Shown here piece by piece: positions 47,763-64,000 of a stretch of DNA of 64,000 nt (position 1 is its first letter; every line of letters begins with the position of its first letter). The notes below the pieces were generated by a model. That model saw only the letters and a program-made list of their open reading frames with translations, was not told the DNA's origin and searched no databases. Origin of the DNA: Monilinia fructicola (Eukaryota > Ascomycota > Leotiomycetes > Helotiales > Sclerotiniaceae); assembly GCA_008692225.1 (NCBI GenBank), contig VICG01000001.1, forward strand, positions 3,263,501 through 3,327,500, read 5' to 3'. Position numbers and translations under genes: made by a program.

Positions 47763-48162
47763 ATGCATCCATCTGGAGCGGGAGGTTCATAGTATCATTC
47801 ATCATCTTAAACAGCACTTCAATCGATCAATACATCTAAAAACGATCTAGGTGTTCACTTCTTCTTTTTGACGTGCATCGTTTTCTAGAACCTTTTCGGT
47901 TGCTTTGTAATGGACCAATGGTACAGGAACCGGATCTCTCCCGTCATAGTTTACTAGGTAAATCCGTATCTAGTATAGGTAGTTTTTCTCGGTCCCGTAA
48001 CGCATTAAGACAAAATCGTTCAACTGTCTGCCGCTTCCATCATTGATTGTGTTACAGAACGAATGAATTATTCTTCCATACACCAATATTTCCAGTCCAG
48101 TCCTGAAACCTCTATCGTCTATCGAAGGAGGGATTCAGTACGCAAAACATCACATATCGGTC

Positions 48163-54141
<5,979 letters not shown>

Positions 54142-54729
54142 ATAGGAGGTAATAAGATGGTGAGGGGAGAGAATGGTAAGAGATAGACGAGCTGGGTCGA
54201 GATAATGGTGAGAACCTTGAGGTCTAAGGAGCATATTTTCTCAACCTTAATCGAGTTGCATTACATTCAAGTTTGGGGTATCCATTTTCCTTCTTCTATT
54301 TTCGGGGGGCAATAAAGGCGAAGAAAGGAAAAGTAAAATTGTAAATCAAGAACCGAAAAGAATGGGGGAGGTTTAATAAGAATTAGGCGAGTAGAAAAGT
54401 GGCAGAGTGGAGCAGTCCTTTTGTATAAATGAAATGTTAAGCATGTTATCATCATGAGTTACCTTGATACAATATAATTAAATTACATAAGATGAGATGA
54501 GATGAGAGTGCAATGAAAATGTGTGATTTTGTAATTCCCCAACACGAATCGAGAGTTTAGTCGGGAATTAAGGAGGGCTTGGGATATGTATGTAGGGAGC
54601 TAGGGTGGGGTTGGCGGGACGGCGTATACAAATAGTGGAGCAATAAAATAAAATCAATCTATCGGACAGCGAGTGTCTATGTAGGAGCGGGAGCGGGACC
54701 GCGGCGCAAGGCTCGTAGTGATGCTGGAT

Positions 54730-55200
54730 TGCCGGACTGGCGTGTGTGTGTGGAGGGGGGAGGGGCGGGGCGGGCAGGACAGAGATGGGGATGCGGATTT
54801 CTGGGCCCCGGTGCACATCGTTCGGATACCTGCGCGTGCACGGTGCGGGTGCGGGTGCGGGTGGACGGCGCGGGTTTTTGATCTCGTGGTTCTTGATGGT
54901 GTGGCTGCCGTGGGGTGGGGGTTTCGCATGGGGGGTGGAGATGGGGTGAGGGGTTAGGGTTTGGGTTGTGGGGTGGGGGTGGAGGTTGGGAGGAAGGTGG
55001 GAGAGGGGGAGGGAAATGGATACTGGGAGGTTGGGATTGGGTTGGGGAGCTCGAGAAGGGATATTGATTGGTTCGTGATTGGGGGGTGGGGGGCGGGGGT
55101 ATTTTGACTCTTTTTTGATCGGTGGATGCTTGCTAGTGGGGGTGTAGGTGCAGCTGGGTTTTGGAAGGGGGGGACGGGGGATTGGAATTTGGAGGGTCTG
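54730..55200. repeat. G-rich, GGGGTGG-type low-complexity stretch
   Basis: On the plus strand this stretch is built of GGGG, GGGTGG and GCGGGT runs with very few C. Many closely spaced G-triplets make G-quadruplex formation plausible. A small array GTGCGGGTGCGGGTGCGGGT lies at about 54843-54862. Confidence 0.7.
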
Positions 55201-58200
55201 GGTAAGGGTGAGGTGGGACTGGCTATGGTCGGTGGGTGATGTCTGGAGCATGCTGGATACGAGTGGGGAGAGAGAGTAGGCTATGCGGTTTGCATTTGTG
55301 TCAAAGGGATGAGGGGGTAGAATCATGTGATTGATGCGGTGGAGGAACTCGATGTAGGGGAGAGAAAATGAAGAATCATGATATTAGGATGAAACAGAGT
55401 GGCGAGGAAACTTGACAAAATGCGTGGCACGGAAAGGGAAGGGGGTAAATTCACGGGGACGCGGACCTCCCTGTGACGAGAGTCGGCATTGAAGATTGGG
55501 GTAGAGCTACCGGGAGATGAAGAGGTGAAATTTTGTAGAGCATGGCGTTAGGGTTAACGTGAGTCTCTTTTGAGATTAGAACATTCGTTGGGTTGATATC
55601 ATGTTGTATATTATGAACTCATCGCCGGTCACCCCATCGGCACTGTTGATGCTTTGGCGAAACGAAAACCTTTGATTCACTCGCTCAGGGACGCACGCAT
55701 ATTTGTGCCAAGGATCATAGAGTTGTCGTCCGTATCTAGCTCTGTCTCGACTTATCTGATTGGGAGGATCTTCCTCCGTATCTTTATGGCGATTTGCATA
55801 ATGCGCTCACCGAGTAGTACACCCACCAAATCCTTCGATGGCACTCACAACCTTGACGGGCGTAAGTATAGCGAGAGGACACGTAGCACCATACCAATGA
55901 CTCGAGAATCGAGCGGCGAAAAGAAAATAAGCTGAGGAACTGGCAACTCGTGTGGCACGGCATCAAGAGACGGTTGGGCAGAAAGTCAGGGTCCTCATAG
56001 GATGCGGAGTCTCCTCCGTTGGGCGTACAACAATGCAAGTTTTCAAATGGCATGTGTAGGGTATGTGGATGGGTTGAATGGCGGGTAGTCCGAGCGTATG
56101 CATGGTCTGTGGAGGATGAGGGAGGTTGAGTGCTAGAGTAGTGTTGTGCAACCTTGGGTTGTGAGATGTGTGGTACTGATGGCCTGTGTTGGGGAAGGTG
56201 AGATGAATGGCCGGCGGAGAAGGAAGGAATCACGGAAGGGGAAAAAAAGGATTGGGGGCTAAAAAAAGGTGGTTGAGAGAGGTAGGGGTCGGTGTGATGC
56301 ATTTGGTGAAAATGTTGACGTGTGGTGTGAGGATGTGATGTGCCAGAAGATTGAAATTTCCAAGGTCGATGCACAAGCAAGTCGTACTGAGTGGGAAGTG
56401 AGTCAATAGACGAGATAAGCATTGTAAATGCGGAGGTTTCTCCTCAATCTGGATCTGCAAAGGAAAATAAGATCTTGGCGAATTTGAGATTTTCCTGGAG
56501 ACGAGGAGGCAATTGAGTGGCGTGACGGTGGATGATGAGAAGTCGTCAGGTCTGATGCGAGATTGTGGCTGATGGAATTATGGAATGGCTGATGAACGGA
56601 GATGTTTGTTTGGATGTTGGACTTTTTCGGACCGCATGTTCCTATCTTGATGCCGTGGTTGACGTTGCAGAGTTTGATGGGCGGTATGATGAAGAAAGAG
56701 TGGAGGCTGTGTATAGGGGGTGTAATGATGAGATTAGATACGGCGTGCGTGATATGCTGAAGATATTCCATGAAAGTTTCGGCACTGTGTAGGAGTCTGG
56801 GGAAGAAAGATGGAGAAGAGACTTGGATTGCACAACTTTATCTACAAGGTTGAGTAACCTGCAACATTTAATCTGTAATCTCCAACCGCGGATGCTGTAC
56901 TCCGGAAGACAGGATGAAAAAATTGAAGGGGAGATATTAGTATCAGCTCATTCTTGCAGGAAGACGTAATGGTGGTAACGTGCAGTAACATGAATAAATA
57001 ACCTTAATCGAAACAAGACATGGAGGCTATTCATGGAATGCAGATGCGGAGATTTCGAGTGTACGCTGCATTGATTCGTGTTACCCAGGGTTGTGTGCAA
57101 CCGGATAATGGTGGTTTGCATTCAAACATCCGCCTTTAACAAACGACGCAAAGCACGGACAGACGGGCTGAGTTGGAAGTGATCATGAGCTAAGAATTAT
57201 GAGAAGCAAAATGGCGTTTCTCCAAAGTTTGGTTCGGTGTACCACGAGGCTGGAATGAGAACATTTGGGTGGGCAGATTTGTGTATAGCATAGCAAGTAT
57301 TGTGAGGCATTTTGAAAGTTGCAATTTAAGATCCTCGGATGCTGTGTGTTCTTTGTTGAGTCGATTCGGGTTTCATTACCTTTTGTGTGAATTACTTTCA
57401 ATGCCGTAAGAACCGATGCAGTGCAAGGAGGTACAGGAGCGATACATTCCAAAGAAATCGAGCAGAAAAACGTGGGAAAAATATTTTTGTGGGACTAGAT
57501 CACTGTGTAGCATGATGGAGTCCAAACCGGTCCCGCGTTTGAATTGGCATTAAGGCGGCTTTGAACTTTCAGTGTGGTCACACGATTTTGACAATAGAGA
57601 ACCTCGACAGGTATATTTCAAGCTCAATTAAAGATTGGTCAGGGTAACGCTGGTGATGTGGTGATGTGCAATTCTTGATATACTTGGTATCATATGCGGG
57701 GCTCATTAGGTACGGATTTCAGATAAGGAAGGATTGTTAATTGTTAAAGGACCTGAACGGGTTTGTGTAATATGTGGTTGGCATAGTACTAGGATGCGGT
57801 AAGAGACTAAAGCGGGCGAGGATTTTCCGACTTCGACTTGTACATGGACGCATGTGATGGAGATAGACTAATACGGTAGGGCTTACAGCAATGGACAACA
57901 CACGTACAGTATGAAGCATTGATAAGGTGCTTACACACGCTTACGGAGTTGGCTCCGAGGGCTCTATACGAATGCTTCTTCAAGATCGAGTGTTGTTTGA
58001 CAGGAATTGTGATATCATGGACGACGTCAAAGGTACATGTGTCCCTTGAGTATTCTATGCTTCGGATGCATGCAAGGTACAGAAGGGGATGAGATAATTC
58101 CGTCACTGTGTGCAACCTTTACTACATTGAAGACTACCTGAAAAACAACATGTAAACACAAGTCATTTATGACATCTGCTTCTTGTAGCTGTTAGTCTGG

Positions 58201-59036
58201 ATAGACCTCTTAAACAGAACTTCTGTTGGTGCAAGAACAAACCTAAACAGGGAGAGTAATTTAGACAAGCGGATATTCATGAGTAGTTTTAAGTACTGTT
58301 CTAAAAATCCAAAACCAGTTATCTTGTGCTCATGATCAATGCAACATATAGAGAAAGAGTAACATCGTCAAGTATTAAATCTCTAGCTGATTGCTACGAT
58401 AGCATGACCAATGAAATACCATGAAGCGTGGAAGGACTGTGAAATGACTTGAAGTCACAATCTAACCAAGCTGCCTTGCAGCATATATTTGTTCAATACC
58501 ATCGATTTGTGAAGCTATTTGTTTCATCGTCATGGGAATGAATCACTATAAAGATATACTGCAAGCTTATAAGTATGAAAAGCGACAGTGAAAATTTACT
58601 TAGAACTTTGAATTTCTATTACCTGAATGTTGTTGATATAATCTAAACCGAATTGGATCGTACTGGCAAACAAATGGCAGGTTGAGCAATGTTTTACTAG
58701 AGGCTTCCATTAGGTCTCTGAACTGAGAGTCTTGGGTGTGATGACCTGTTTCTAGACTTATAGTGGTAATCTAGCTCCACCGGTTTGGATAAAAAGAGCA
58801 CTACTCTGTTCTTTCTCCGCTTTCTCTACATTCTCCATGGTGATTGATGGAACTTTCAAATTGAAGCATGGAATTTCTGCAGTTCTCAAACTGTATATCA
58901 ACATGCCACCACTTTCACCGCTTTCCGACATGCATGTTTAGTCGGGACCTAAAGCCACTCATCAAGCTCTCTCTCCAGAAAGAAAGAAGAGAGGAAGAAG
59001 AAGAAAGAGGTAGATAACAGCCATGCGAAGAACACC

Positions 59037-59225
59037 CTAGAAATTCTGGTCGATCATAGTGTGATTAGGTACTGCTTCACTCAGACCCGCGTCGGTACTC
59101 AAGTGAGCCGGGAGGTTTTCCTCCGAAGCCATCGGCTTTTTGGAGACGAGGTTGGACGAATCTATCATGCCATGCAAGAATTCCTCAAGCGTAAATTTCT
59201 TGCGGTGCAATCTTCCAGCTAACAT
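59037..59225 (-). CDS. Possible short coding exon, unrecognised
   Basis: A 62-codon minus-strand frame with balanced composition, reading KKFTLEEFLHGMIDSSNL and then a Ser/Glu-rich tail, ending at a TAG at 59037-59039. A TGTTAG that could be a splice acceptor precedes it at about 59220, so it could be the last exon of a gene whose other exons I cannot identify. No domain is recognised. Chance ORF remains likely. Confidence 0.2.
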   Translation of the reverse strand: MLAGRLHRKKFTLEEFLHGMIDSSNLVSKKPMASEENLPAHLSTDAGLSEAVPNHTMIDQNF

Positions 59226-62200
59226 ACAGAGTATACATTAGAAGCTGAACCAATAATCAGATTTATCTTCCATGCTTGCCAGAAAAACAGGATTCGGGTA
59301 GATCAGACGATCTCCGTAGATTTCAAGTCGGCCATTGGCTCAAAAACTACCGTTCTCATGTTGTACGATCTGAAACTTGTGCTACACAGGAGCGATGCGT
59401 AAACGAGAAGAAGCAAGGAAGAATGGGAAGAAATATGGTATTAAAGGATTGGAAAAAGGGAAAAAAGGGGATCTTCGGATGGACCTGTACGGAGTGGTAA
59501 TTATGAATACCAACTAATAAACCACCGGAAATCTAGAATCTTCAAGACTGATTGAACTTTACGGTTGTAAGATTGCCAGGGAATCTATTTATATTCAATG
59601 TCGCAACTTGGATCGATTTGAGCGTAATTCTGTCGTTTGTAAGTTATCCCAACAGCTAAGGATAGGAGATGAGTAGTTGATGTTGGCTGTTGATGACACG
59701 CATCAAACTGCACCATAGATAAAGGCCAAAATCTATGAACCAATACATTTTAGTATCCAAAATGCTGGGGTCCTTTGCTTCGAAATTCTATCTTGATATG
59801 TGAGACGAATGTTCACCAAAGGGAAAAAGATGCGAAGACGATCAAATTAGGTCAAGGTTACCGATGGAAAAATAAGAGAAACTACGTCCTCCCGGGCTAG
59901 GCCTTACTAGGTAGGTAGGTAACCTCATTAGCTCTAGTTGATCAATCTTGAGCACAGACCTTATCCTTTCCAAGTTAGCGCTAGCTCAACTATCACTACT
60001 TCACTTCTTTTGCTTGTAGTTATAAACAACTAATCTATTATCATGTATTAGACAACCAAACATTAGATGTTATCGTGATCATTATTGTCTTTACATTCCC
60101 CCTCTTCTCCCTCTTCTTCTCCTTCTTCTTGTTCACACCCATAATTGATTGCTTGTTGCGTCTCTGCACATATCCCGAAATATACGCCATGACTAAATAA
60201 ACGAGACGAAGACTATTTACTACCCATTTGGGTGTACCGTCTATTTCTATTCATGTGGTCCTTGGTGGTTACATCTAGAAAAGCCACCAGGTCTTGGATA
60301 TTTCCTTTTCTCGCCTTTCACCGTATCTTATGGTCTCACTGCGTTGTTTGCCTCTCCCGCCAGATGCGCCACAGCCCTCACTCTTCGAATCCATGCTTCC
60401 AAGTAAAGGCTCTCTCATCTAGCACCAGTTCTAGACTTTGCATTCAAATTCTCCAAGGGGCCGTTAATGTTTTCATGAACTCCCCCCCCACGATTCCCCA
60501 CGTTTTCAATGATATTCTTCAACTCTGTTCTGGCCGGATTACCATTTTATTGTTTAGGGCAACTGAATAATTTCCCTGGCATTCTAAGTAAATCTATAGC
60601 CCTGCATCAAAAAACGAATTTGCTAAATGGGAATCGGCAACCCGCAAACACAGCCATACAAACAACAGCTTTATATGCGCATCTGCGTCCGAAAGGATAT
60701 TCCCACCAACTATGCATACCTACTATACTGTACTATTCTGGAATGGTATACATATTGTACTGTCAATATTGTCTTGTACAGTTTGATGTTATTATCCATC
60801 TTGTATCGGTGCCTAGGCAGTCTTCGCTTGTCTTCGGATACGCTGCAACTTGTAGGCATTGCTTTGCATCGTATTACGGCCTCAAGTAATCCACTAGCCC
60901 AAGCCGAGTAATAGACACCACGGCAAGGCGAGCTTCAAGGATGATTTATCTAAAACCCCAGGAACCGTTGGGTCTTTCGTAATGGTCCATGTGTCTGCAG
61001 CCAAACATGGATAACAGCGATCTCCATCAATCATGAATTCGATATTTGGACAGGCTTAAAAGGCTGTACCCAACAGCCTGGGTCCTCTTGGGAATTATGG
61101 GACGCTGCTTCAAGAATATGGATCAATATTGACCAGTATCGATATTTAATTGTTGCAGGTCGACTTTTCATGATGTAGTACGACATTAGCATTCAACGAA
61201 CCATTCAACGAGCAACGCAAGCCCAAATGCATAGAAGCACAGCAGAACCAAGTACTCTAAGGTAAATCAAGTTAATCAACCGTCCACCATAATACATCGA
61301 ACAGCGCATCGAATTATTCCTGACTCTCGTTTAAGACTAGATTCCTAGAGTTTGTGATACTACCCCCTCACCCTTTTTTTTCATTCATGCAGCCTTTTTC
61401 CGCCCGCTACCCACGGGAATTACTCAAATCTTCTTATCTAAAAGCGCACCTTTCATTCCTGCATTTCCGTTTTACTTTTTTCTCTCCCTTCATCTGGATT
61501 CTGGATATACTAGATCTATCGCCTAGTTGCTCATTTTACACAGTTGTGAGTCGATCATATATTTACACTGATCCTCATTTTATGAGATTGTATCTCCACT
61601 GATTCAAGAATCCATACTGGTCTCACTTTCCATTTCCCCGCGCGTCTAATCGTCACCAGGGTTTGAAGATCAAACGGCGGAGAAAGACCCCCAAGATTAA
61701 GAAACTAGAGCCAAACGACCGGTTTCCGAATGATATTAGAGGCTGACTTGGCGGCAATCGAACTCTCAGTTGGGATGGTATGAGAGAGACGCATTCTGGA
61801 CCCAGCCAAACCGAAGATTCCCATAGCCCTTAACTTCTTTTGACCCCTCATTTGATACAACACAACACTCCATATCTCGAGTGCCTTTCTTGTCAACTTA
61901 CGAGCCTTTCGGGCCCAAACTCCGACAATCGGTCCGTACGGCTTCGTATCGGGAAGGGAGATAATCGGTCGGCAGACTGCCCAAGTCTTGGTAGGTACCA
62001 TTATCTCACTGAGCGCCTCAATCGATAAACTGCAATTATAAACTCAGCTTCCCCACCCATCTGGCTTGGATCTAGGTTTGGTTTGTGCTACCTTACCACA
62101 TTCAAGCCAGACACAACGCCACCTCTTTTCCCGCGAATCCCCTCTTATAGTTACCATGATCCTATGACATTGATACGAAAATAAATCTTGTTTGCATCAC

Positions 62201-62464
62201 TTTTTCCTTTTCCCATCTCTATGTCTTAAATCTCTCCTTGCAGACTCGGATCTCATTTAATGTATATGCGTGAATTATCCGCTAATAGATTGAGTAGCCA
62301 TTAAAGCAGTCTGCCGCACTGTTTGTGATACGTCTTATATCTCATCTCCCTGTTGACGGATCTCAAGAGTGTCAAGTATATCATCAATACGATAGCTCGA
62401 CTCGTAATCTCACCGCCTCGAGTCACAGACTCAGAGCCCTTACTTACTATCTATCATCTTGGAA

Positions 62465-64000
62465 ATGGTTCAGCACGAGAATTCCATGCAACCAAGGGAT
62501 TGCTATGGCCGTGAATCGTGGCCAAGTAGTGCGGAAAGGTCATTCGATTGCATCCAAACGTCGTTGAATGAACCTCGACTCACATCGATTATACCTCACC
62601 GCCCCCACCCACACGGATTGCCTCTTGTAAGTAGATGTTCGATGCTTCTAATTAACTCGAGTCTCAACTAATATCACTATAGAGCGTTGAAGAATGCTTG
62701 AGATCTTGCGCCCGTATTCCAGTGAAAGAATTTGCCGTCATCGCAATTCTTGAAAATGGAAGTGAAGTTAACTACACTTCTCAAAATTTGACGAATTTCC
62801 AACCGAAGATTTTCTCACAACATTTCAAGAGCGATTTTCATAAATCTATAGAAAGAGCTGGGTTGGATGCATCATTTTCAAATTCAACATGTCGGTTCCC
62901 CTATTCATTATTATGGTTTCTTCTTTGCTAAACATCGTTCCCACAGCTTATATTGGAGAGATCGGATATAGCGAATTCGCTATAGATAACGGACCAGGTA
63001 TGCGGAGGTTCACAGGAAGTGATTCGACAGCTGGAAAGAGGCGTCGACATCGCCAGCTTCGACAAAGCTCTAATGATTCTGATGATGATTCGACAGGATC
63101 CAAGAAAACAAAGCGATATCATCGCCGATATGATGACTCCAGTGAAGATACGCAGAGCCCCATCTTAGAGAGAAAGACAATGCGACTTCGGATTGGAGAC
63201 GAGGAAGAGGTCACAAAGTTCTACAGCTGTCGATTCAAGGATATGCAGCAGGCGTCTTGCAAAGTCATGGGAAAAGCTTTCGTGAAGCTAGTTGAGCCTA
63301 GAAAGCAGACCCATTACCCGTACACCAAGGGAGCTGCAAAGGCTCCACCGTGGTGGCCAGTAACAAGCGGTGAGCTTCTCGTTCGTCACAGAGAACCGGA
63401 TCATCTTTTGAAGCCTGGTAAGTTTGAAGTCACTAGTTCTATTTGAAAGGTTTCTGATTGAGATCCGTTTTAGAAAGAATACGTCTGTTGGTCCATATTT
63501 TGAAAATGATTGTGGAGCCATACCATAAGCAATGTCTGGCTGTCCAAAAACTAAACCTCAACGTCAAGAAATTGGAAGAAGTGACAATGGAGGCCATGTC
63601 AAACTGGTTTACCGAGAAAGATCATCCCGAGAACTCTGCCAAAAAGCCTTTCCTGAAAGAGATATTCAAGGTTGCTCGAACGGAGGAGCGATACAAAAAT
63701 GGCGAGATTAGTTAGTAGCTCAATGAGTCTTCAAATGCTCAACAAGATGGCTAATTTTTACCTAGGCGGAGATACCCACGTTCATGTAATGTTTGGTGAC
63801 AAGAACGGAGCGGAAATTTCAGATGATGAGCCAGATGAGGGAATGAAGCTGGAGGATGATGATTTGCAACCTCAAGATATGGAACCTTCACCCATGATCT
63901 TATCACCGCATAGTTCGGTATCGCCGTCCATCATGCAAGTTCAGCAAGCACAACAAGCACAACAAGCTCCGTCGCATCCCAACCAGCCAAGAGATCATGA
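62465..64000 (+). CDS. YDR124W-like helical-bundle protein (DUF2841), 5' part (runs off window end)
   Basis: Five exons are visible (62465-62626, 62683-62890, 62947-63417, 63474-63710, 63766 to the window edge), all with GT-AG ends and restored codons. The first in-frame ATG gives MVQHENSMQPRDCYG. The N-terminal part includes CARIPVKEFAVIAILENGSE, then a basic, Ser-rich segment (GKRRRHRQLRQSSNDSDDD). The conserved domain runs EVTKFYSCRFKDMQQASCK, KAFVKLVEPRKQTHYPYTKG, APPWWP, REPDHLLKPERIRLLVHIL, LNLNVKKLEEVTMEAMSNW and FLKEIFKVARTEERYKNGEI. This is the fungal YDR124W-like domain (DUF2841, helical bundle), whose molecular role is unknown. The C-terminus turns acidic and then Gln-rich (QQAQQAQQAPS), which together with the basic stretch suggests a nuclear protein. 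The gene is intact as far as it is seen. Confidence 0.85.

Larger units (their letters stand above)
46671..48162. other. Intergenic spacer, 1.5 kb, with two heptamer arrays
   Basis: Spacer between Cbf1 and the ABC transporter. No supported gene. It carries a GGTAAAT array (47458-47580) and eight perfect CCATTGA units (47707-47762). The rest is AT-leaning and should include the transporter promoter. Confidence 0.5.
54142..62464. other. Gene-poor region, 8.3 kb
   Basis: No gene is firmly supported. The first part (about 54560-55330) is strongly G-rich on the plus strand, and its complement encodes a low-complexity proline/histidine-rich frame (55326-54568). A further His/Pro/Ser-rich minus-strand frame runs 56422-55784. 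A plus-strand frame near 56580-56792 reads protein-like for about 70 codons but has no domain. At 59225-59037 (-) is a 62-codon frame described separately. From 59500 to 62460 I see only AT-leaning spacer and probably the long 5' region of the downstream gene. TACGGAGT motifs occur at 57942 and 59488. Confidence 0.45.

Noticed and set aside
54568..55326. 252-codon minus-strand proline/histidine-rich open frame
   Set aside because: Composition follows the G-rich low-complexity DNA of the other strand, all three minus frames are similarly Pro/His/Thr-rich, and no domain or intron pattern is seen.
55784..56422. 212-codon minus-strand His/Ser/Pro-rich open frame
   Set aside because: No domain and no supporting splice sites. 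The tail reads like chance sequence with scattered Cys and Trp. Kept only as a remark in the spacer entry.

Overview
The window is nuclear DNA of a filamentous ascomycete (Pezizomycotina). The genes have short GT-AG introns (about 48-95 bases in most cases) with CTAAC-like branch points, there are long AT-leaning spacers rich in microsatellites, and the proteins are typical fungal orthologues. The protein flavour and spacer style suggest a Leotiomycete (Sclerotiniaceae-like); that placement is an inference and was not tested.

Layout. At 1-384 (-) is the 5' end of an Arl3/ARFRP1-type small GTPase. At 1041-2822 (+) is a five-exon multi-pass membrane protein of unknown role. After a 3 kb spacer, 5914-8300 (+) encodes a long-chain fatty alcohol oxidase of the GMC family. 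A spacer with weak proline-rich ORFs leads to a large SNF2-family remodeler of the ATRX/ARIP4 type (18293-11673, -), which carries a SAM-like N-terminus and is divergent from glutathione synthetase GSH2 (19645-21371, +). A 3 kb spacer leads to an unrecognised gene with GC-rich third codon positions (24523-25184, +), then mitochondrial single-stranded DNA-binding protein (26566-25929, -). Next are a DUF4203 (TM7S3/TM198-like) membrane protein (30066-33630, +), an Erf4/Golgin-A7-domain palmitoyltransferase subunit (about 37363-39561, +), the GID-complex subunit Fyv10/Gid9 (43181-41808, -), the bHLH-zipper factor Cbf1 (45667-46670, +) and an ABCC full transporter of the Ycf1/MRP type (48163-54141, +). 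An 8.3 kb gene-poor stretch precedes the 5' part of a YDR124W-like/DUF2841 gene (62465 to the window end, +).

The genes are mostly independent housekeeping loci. One functional thread is sulfur and glutathione: GSH2 makes glutathione, the Ycf1-like pump would export glutathione conjugates to the vacuole, and Cbf1 is known in yeasts as a regulator of sulfur-amino-acid genes. CACGTG boxes (the Cbf1 core) lie upstream of the Cbf1 gene itself.

The most striking property is technical or evolutionary. From about 31 kb to 54 kb nearly every gene is broken by single-base frame changes, most of them one extra base in a short homopolymer, while protein similarity continues seamlessly in the next frame. 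The best explanation is uncorrected sequencing indels. True decay is less likely because there are no nonsense codons within the frames and all splice sites are intact. Reported gene boundaries ignore these breaks. I did not find a convincing new biological system. The best candidates for novelty are the GC3-rich unknown gene at 24.5-25.2 kb and several structured repeat regions.
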